Below are positions 6,039 through 10,005 of a stretch of DNA of 10,005 nt, in pieces. Where the stretch lies: positions 1 to 10,005 of the forward strand of contig VGYW01000312.1 in NCBI GenBank assembly GCA_016872875.1. Reading direction: 5' to 3'. Position numbers and translations under genes: made by a program. Origin of the DNA: Planctomycetota bacterium (lineage in GTDB: Bacteria; Planctomycetota; PUPC01; DSUN01). The stretch's first letter is position 1. Each line of letters opens with the position of its first letter. The notes under the pieces are model-generated. The model searched no databases, was not told the DNA's origin, and saw only the letters and a program-made list of their open reading frames with translations.

Positions 6039-8600
6039 ATGTCCCAGCCCGGCGAACGCATCCGCGACATCAACATCGAAGACGACATGCGGGACGCTTA
6101 TCTGCGCTACGCGATGAGCGTGATCATTAGCCGCGCGCTGCCCGACGTGCGCGACGGCCTGAAGCCCTCGCAACGCCGCATCCTGGTGGCGATGCACGAC
6201 CTCGCTCTCACCCCCCGCGCCCAGCACCGCAAGTGCGCGAAAATCTGCGGCGACACCCAGGGCAACTACCACCCCCACGGCCAGGAGGTCATCTACCCCA
6301 CCCTCGTCCGCATGGCTCAGGAGTTCTCTTGCCGCTACCCGCTGGTGGACGGCCAGGGGAACTTCGGCTCGCTCGACGGCGACCCTCCCGCGGCCATGCG
6401 ATACACCGAGGCCCGCCTGAGCGGCCTGGCCACCGAGATGCTGGCCGACATCGAGTACAACACGGTGGACTTCGTGCCGAACTACGACGAGACGCGCACG
6501 GAGCCGACCGTGCTGCCGGGCAGGTTCCCCAACCTCATCTGCAACGGCGGCACCGGCATCGCGGTGGGCATGGCCACCAGCATCCCGCCCCACAACCTGG
6601 GCGAGATCGTGGACGCCCTGGTCCGCCTGATTGACGAGCCCGAGGTGCCGATAGCCGAGCTGATGGCGCTGGTGCCCGGCCCGGACTTCCCGACCGGCGG
6701 CACCATCTACGGGCGGAAGGGCATCCAGGACGGCTACCGGACCGGCCGCGGGATCATCCAGGTGCGCGCCAAGGCGTTCACCGAGGCGCTCAAGGGCGGG
6801 AAGAAGAACATCGTCGTCTCCGAGATCCCCTACCAGGTCACGCGCCTCCAGATCAAGGAGAAAATCTCCGAAGCGGTCAACGGCGGCCTGATCGAGGGGG
6901 TGGCGGACATGCGGGACGAGAGCGGCGCCGCGGGCCAGCGCCTCGTCATCGAGCTCAAGCGCGACGCCGACGAGCGGGTGGTCCTCAACCAGCTCTACGA
7001 GCACACCCCGCTCCAGTCGTCCTTCTCCATCATCATGATCGCGCTGGTGGACAACCGCCCCCGCACGCTGAACCTCAAGCAGCTCCTGGAGTGCTTCGTC
7101 CAGCACCGCATCGAGGTCATCCGCCGCCGCACCCAGTTCCTGCTCGACCGCGCGCAGGCCCGCGCCCACATCATCGAGGGCCTGCGGATAGCGCTCGCGC
7201 ACATTGACGAGGTGATCGAGCTGATCAAGAAGGCGAAGGACGTGCCGACCGCCCACCGAGGGCTCGTCGAGCGCTTCGGCCTCTCCGACCGCCAGGCCGC
7301 CGCCATCCTCGACATGCGGCTCCAGCGCCTCACCGGGCTCGAACGCCACAAGCTCGAGGAGGAATACCGCAAACTCCTCGAAGAGATCGCCGAATACGAG
7401 AGCATCCTCGCCTCCGAGGCCCTCGTGCGCAACATCATCAAGGAGGAGCTCCTCGACCTCAAGAAGCGCTACGGCGACGAGCGGCGCACGCAGATTTCCG
7501 AGGAGGCGGTGGAGTTCGAGCGCGAGGACCTCATCGCGGAGGAGATGGTGGCGGTGACGCTGAGCCACGAGGGCTACATCAAGCGGCTGCCGCTCTCGAC
7601 CTATCGCAGCCAGGGACGCGGCGGGAAGGGCATCCGCGGCGCCGAGACGAAAGAGGGCGACTTCATCGAGCACCTCTTCATCGCCTCCACCCACGATTAC
7701 CTGCTGTTCTTCACCAACAGGGGCAAGGTCTACTGGCAGAAGGTCTACGACATCCAGCAGATGGGCCGCACCTCGAAGGGCCGCGCCATCGCCAACATCC
7801 TGTCGCTGGCCTCCGATGAGACCGTGGCCTCGTGCCTGGCCGTGCGCGAGTTCGACAGCCGCTTCGTCGTCTTCGCCACCGAGAACGGCACGGTGAAGAA
7901 GACCGACCTCGAGGCCTTCAGCCGCCCAATGTCGCGCGGCATCATCGCCATCAACCTCGACCCCGGCGACCGCCTCATCCGCGCCTGCCTCGCCAGCGCC
8001 GACCAGCACGTCCTCCTGGCCACCCGCAACGGCATGGCCATTCGCTTCCCAGAGAGCGAGGTCCGCTCGATGGGCCGCATCGCCGGCGGCGTCAGGGGCA
8101 TCCGCCTCCGCAAGGGCGACAAGGTGGTCGGCATGGCCGTCCTCGACTCCGAGGGCACCCTTCTGACCGTCTGCGAGAACGGCTATGGCAAGCGGACCGG
8201 CTTCGACGAATACCGCATCCAGGGCCGCGGCGGCTACGGCGTCATCAACATCCGCACCTCCGCGCGCAACGGCAAGGTCGTCGGACTCCTCACCGTCACC
8301 GACGACGACGAGGTGATGATGATCACGGCCCAGGGCAAGGTCATCCGCACCGCCGTCCGCCAGATGCGCGCCATCGGCCGCGCCACCCAGGGCGTCCGAG
8401 TCATCAACTGCGGCGAGGGCGACCGCCTGGTCGCCATCGGCCGCGTGGCCGAAAAAGAGCAGGACGAAGAGGGCGGCGCGACCGCCCCGCCCCCACCCGT
8501 CACCACCGCCGCCGACGACCTCGAGGAAGAGGGGCTGTATGATGAGGGGACTGAGGTCGAAGGGGAAGAGCCCGAGGAGGGCGGTGAGGGAGAGGGATAG
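6039..8600 (+). CDS. gyrA: DNA gyrase subunit A
   Basis: GyrA is the breakage-reunion subunit of gyrase (A2B2), which uses ATP hydrolysed by GyrB to introduce negative supercoils. The 853-residue protein is complete. The N-terminus [20 protein letters not shown] and [18 protein letters not shown] (33-49) are typical. The catalytic tyrosine is in [10 protein letters not shown] at residue 122, the same number as in E. coli. NPHNLGEI-like [10 protein letters not shown] (181-190) and the coiled-coil/tower region follow. The GyrA box QGRGGKG (525-531) separates it from ParC. The C-terminal pinwheel spans about 505-803, then an acidic, proline-containing tail runs from about 806 to 853. In the quinolone pocket HPHG is followed by Q82, E83 and P87 instead of the usual Asp82, Ser83 and Asp87. 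gyrB is not in the window. Codons are strongly G/C-ending, typical of the host. Confidence 0.98.
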   Translation: MSQPGERIRDINIEDDMRDAYLRYAMSVIISRALPDVRDGLKPSQRRILVAMHDLALTPRAQHRKCAKICGDTQGNYHPHGQEVIYPTLVRMAQEFSCRYPLVDGQGNFGSLDGDPPAAMRYTEARLSGLATEMLADIEYNTVDFVPNYDETRTEPTVLPGRFPNLICNGGTGIAVGMATSIPPHNLGEIVDALVRLIDEPEVPIAELMALVPGPDFPTGGTIYGRKGIQDGYRTGRGIIQVRAKAFTEALKGGKKNIVVSEIPYQVTRLQIKEKISEAVNGGLIEGVADMRDESGAAGQRLVIELKRDADERVVLNQLYEHTPLQSSFSIIMIALVDNRPRTLNLKQLLECFVQHRIEVIRRRTQFLLDRAQARAHIIEGLRIALAHIDEVIELIKKAKDVPTAHRGLVERFGLSDRQAAAILDMRLQRLTGLERHKLEEEYRKLLEEIAEYESILASEALVRNIIKEELLDLKKRYGDERRTQISEEAVEFEREDLIAEEMVAVTLSHEGYIKRLPLSTYRSQGRGGKGIRGAETKEGDFIEHLFIASTHDYLLFFTNRGKVYWQKVYDIQQMGRTSKGRAIANILSLASDETVASCLAVREFDSRFVVFATENGTVKKTDLEAFSRPMSRGIIAINLDPGDRLIRACLASADQHVLLATRNGMAIRFPESEVRSMGRIAGGVRGIRLRKGDKVVGMAVLDSEGTLLTVCENGYGKRTGFDEYRIQGRGGYGVINIRTSARNGKVVGLLTVTDDDEVMMITAQGKVIRTAVRQMRAIGRATQGVRVINCGEGDRLVAIGRVAEKEQDEEGGATAPPPPVTTAADDLEEEGLYDEGTEVEGEEPEEGGEGEG

Positions 8601-8622
8601 CCTGAACCCCTCATGCTCTTCA

Positions 8623-8719
8623 ATCGTCCGCGTCCTTCGTCCTCGTCCCTCGTCCTCGACTCTTCTCCCCCACACAAGCAGAATCGAGGACGAGGACGAG
8701 GGACGAGGACGAGGACGAT
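8623..8719. repeat. Long imperfect hairpin of GGACGA-type repeats after gyrA
   Basis: The left arm (8623-8659) is built of TCGTCC/TCGTCCC units and the right arm (8684-8719) of the complementary GGACGA/GGGACGA units. The outer ATCGTCC/GGACGAT and inner CCTCGA/TCGAGG ends match exactly. The arms are about 36 bases with a few bulges and mismatches, and the loop is about 24 bases. It starts 22 bases after the gyrA stop. There is no T-run, so it is not a standard intrinsic terminator, although such a hairpin could shield the 3' end of gyrA mRNA. Confidence 0.8.
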
Positions 8720-8762
8720 ATGCAAGAGACCAGGGGCGTTGCTACTGGCCCATCTGCGCCCC

Positions 8763-8791
8763 TTGACGCCGCCGGGCCAAGAGGCTAGACT
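8763..8791 (+). promoter_or_regulatory. Sigma70-like promoter for the membrane protein gene
   Basis: TTGACG (8763-8768, 5 of 6 consensus) and TAGACT (8786-8791, 4 of 6) are separated by exactly 17 bases. The start of transcription would fall near 8798, giving a leader of about 33 bases that includes the ribosome binding site. This suggests the gene is not simply read through from gyrA. Confidence 0.6.
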
Positions 8792-8817
8792 ACTCCATCG
8801 CCTGCTTCCTTCCTTCC

Positions 8818-8823
8818 GAGGAG
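8818..8823 (+). promoter_or_regulatory. Ribosome binding site that fixes a TTG start
   Basis: GAGGAG stands 7 bases before TTG 8831. An ATG at 8824 is too close to it and lies in a different frame that makes no recognisable protein, so TTG is the start. Confidence 0.75.
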
Positions 8824-8830
8824 ATGTCCC

Positions 8831-10005
8831 TTGCTCCGCTACGCCCTGACGATCTTCCTCAGCGCCTTCCTGCTATTTCAGGTTCAGCCGCTCATCAGCA
8901 AGTTCATCCTCCCCTGGTTCGGCGGCACGCCGGCCGTCTGGACCACCGCGATGCTCTTCTTCCAAGTGCTCCTCCTGGCCGGCTACGCCTACGCGCACCT
9001 GGTGGCCACGAAGCTCCAGGAGCGCACCCAGGCCATCGTGCACATCGTGGTGCTCTTCGTCGCAATCGCCATGCTCCCCATCATCCCGGGGGACCGCTGG
9101 AAGCCGGCCAGCGGCGGCAACCCGACCTGGCAGATTCTCCTCCTCCTCGGCGTGTGCGTGGGGGTGCCTTACTTCGTCCTGGCAACCACAAGTCCCCTCA
9201 TGCAGGCCTGGTTCAGCCGCACCCACCCCGGGCGCTCACCGTATCGCCTATACGCCCTCTCGAACGTCGGCTCGTTGCTCGCGCTCCTGAGCTTCCCGTT
9301 CGTCTTTGAGCCCTGGCTGCCCCTGCGGACCCAAGGGTGGCTCTGGTCTGTCGCCTTCGCGCTCGTCGCCCTCCTGGCCGCCTACTGCGCCATCCGCGCC
9401 CGGACCACAGGAGAGAGCGAATTGCTGGGTTCTGAAATCCGAGATCCGAAATCCGAAATCCGAAATGACGACAGGCCGGGTTGGGGCCGCTATGCGATGT
9501 GGCTCATCCTCCCCGCCTGCGGCTCCACGATGTTCCTGGCCGTCACGAACCAGATGTGCCTCGACGTGGCCGTGGTGCCCTTCTTCTGGGTCCTCCCGCT
9601 CAGCCTCTACCTCTTCTCGTTCATCGTCTGCTTCGACAACGAGCGGTGGTACTTCCGCCCGGTCTTCTGGGCGTGGCTGGCGGGCGGCGTGCTCCTGATG
9701 CTCTGGCTGATGCACAAGGGGGTGGATGCCGACGCGGACGTGGCCGGGCTCCTGAAGGCGGCCGGCCTGAGCGGCTTGCTGAAAAAGGAGGCGCCCGCGG
9801 TGGCCTGGACGCAGATAATCGGCTACTCGCTGGGGCTGTTCGGCTGTTGCATGGTGTGCCACGGGGAGCTGGTGCGGCTGAAGCCCAGCCCGCGACACCT
9901 CACGGCCTTCTACCTCATGGTGTCGGCCGGCGGCGCGCTCGGCGGAATCTTCGTCTCACTCCTCGCCACAAGGCTCTTCAAGACCTACCTCGAGTTCCAC
10001 ATCGG
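8831..10005 (+). CDS. Fused MFS / spermidine synthase-like membrane protein, 3' partial
   Basis: The frame runs open for 391 codons to the end of the window. Upstream it is closed by TAG at 8786, and TTG 8831 has a strong ribosome binding site. About 11 hydrophobic helices can be seen (roughly 4-22, 36-57, 68-86, 101-119, 137-158, 169-190, 222-241, 248-268, 279-295, 326-345 and 357-379). Family blocks are QPLISKFILPWFGGTPAVW (19-37), DVAVVPFFWVLPLSLYLF (245-262) and CHGELVRLKPSPRHLTAFYL (343-362). These match proteins with an MFS-like membrane half followed by a spermidine-synthase-like methyltransferase fold; that second half would lie beyond the window. The substrate is unknown for most members. 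Residues about 199-212 in the loop between helices 6 and 7 are encoded by a heptamer repeat (SEIRDPKSEIRN). An inserted segment (298-325) is rich in Ala, Leu and Lys. Confidence 0.88.
   Translation, partial: MLRYALTIFLSAFLLFQVQPLISKFILPWFGGTPAVWTTAMLFFQVLLLAGYAYAHLVATKLQERTQAIVHIVVLFVAIAMLPIIPGDRWKPASGGNPTWQILLLLGVCVGVPYFVLATTSPLMQAWFSRTHPGRSPYRLYALSNVGSLLALLSFPFVFEPWLPLRTQGWLWSVAFALVALLAAYCAIRARTTGESELLGSEIRDPKSEIRNDDRPGWGRYAMWLILPACGSTMFLAVTNQMCLDVAVVPFFWVLPLSLYLFSFIVCFDNERWYFRPVFWAWLAGGVLLMLWLMHKGVDADADVAGLLKAAGLSGLLKKEAPAVAWTQIIGYSLGLFGCCMVCHGELVRLKPSPRHLTAFYLMVSAGGALGGIFVSLLATRLFKTYLEFHI
9434..9468. repeat. In-frame heptamer repeat (GAAATCC) within the membrane protein gene
   Basis: Five consecutive heptamers, GAAATCC, GAGATCC, GAAATCC, GAAATCC and GAAATGA, lie inside the coding sequence. 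Because 3 x 7 is 21, each three units add seven residues without a fixed stop, giving the repeating peptide SEIRDPKSEIRN. It falls in the central loop between helices 6 and 7, where an insertion is likely to be tolerated. The reverse strand of this unit would read ISDFGFRISDF, a peptide I recall from spurious annotations in planctomycete-type genomes (not verified). Confidence 0.85.

Noticed and set aside
5892..8675. A 927-codon open frame on the - strand opposite gyrA
   Set aside because: It is the antisense of gyrA and gives a biased Ala/Val/Asp/Gly-rich translation. The gyrA frame is unambiguous.
8623..8719. Intrinsic (Rho-independent) terminator for gyrA
   Set aside because: The hairpin is far longer than usual, imperfect, and not followed by a T-run on the + strand.
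8824..9309. ATG-started frame beginning at 8824
   Set aside because: It is out of frame with the recognisable membrane protein, is too close to the ribosome binding site, and gives a Pro/Arg-rich translation without family motifs.
1..10005. tRNA, rRNA or insertion-sequence transposase genes
   Set aside because: I saw no cloverleaf with conserved arms, no rRNA-like sequence and no transposase motifs anywhere in the window.

Overview
This is high-GC bacterial DNA, most likely from a planctomycete or a related member of the PVC group. The taxon is an inference with moderate confidence. It rests on three things: a secreted PQQ-type beta-propeller fused to a helical domain, a membrane protein of the 'fused MFS/spermidine synthase' type, and a dense scatter of short repeat families (heptamers such as AGTGCGG and GAAATCC, a GATCCGACT nonamer, a GGACGA hexamer, and small palindromes). 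I recall repeats of this kind from planctomycete-like genomes but could not search for them.

Layout, left to right. (1) 1-1746 (+): an Hsp90-type GHKL ATPase of unknown role, open at its 5' end, with weaker GC bias at third codon positions than its neighbours. (2) 1994-2906 (-): a TIGR02757/DUF2400 family gene, convergent with the ATPase. It is frameshifted exactly where a 69-bp heptamer hairpin sits, and its stop codon lies inside another repeat. (3) 2907-3267: a gene-free stretch whose right-hand part holds four different hairpin or palindromic repeats in a row. (4) 3268-5775 (-): a secreted PQQ-like propeller protein with a GTG start and a perfect ribosome binding site. (5) 5776-6038: a divergent control region with a likely sigma70 promoter for gyrA and a nonamer repeat in the probable leader of the propeller gene. 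(6) 6039-8600 (+): complete gyrA (Tyr122, GyrA box, acidic tail) with unusual residues at the quinolone-binding positions 83 and 87. (7) 8601-8830: a long GGACGA-type imperfect hairpin just after gyrA, then a good promoter and ribosome binding site. (8) 8831-10005 (+): the membrane half of a fused MFS/spermidine-synthase-like protein running off the window, with a heptamer repeat read in frame in its central loop.

The genes do not form a pathway. gyrA is housekeeping and the others appear to be independent units. The unifying feature is the repeats: eight clear sites of distinct sequence in 10 kb, lying in intergenic DNA, at stop codons, in a leader, or in protein loops. One coincides with a broken gene and another is tolerated in frame. 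That pattern is the main candidate for something under-described here.
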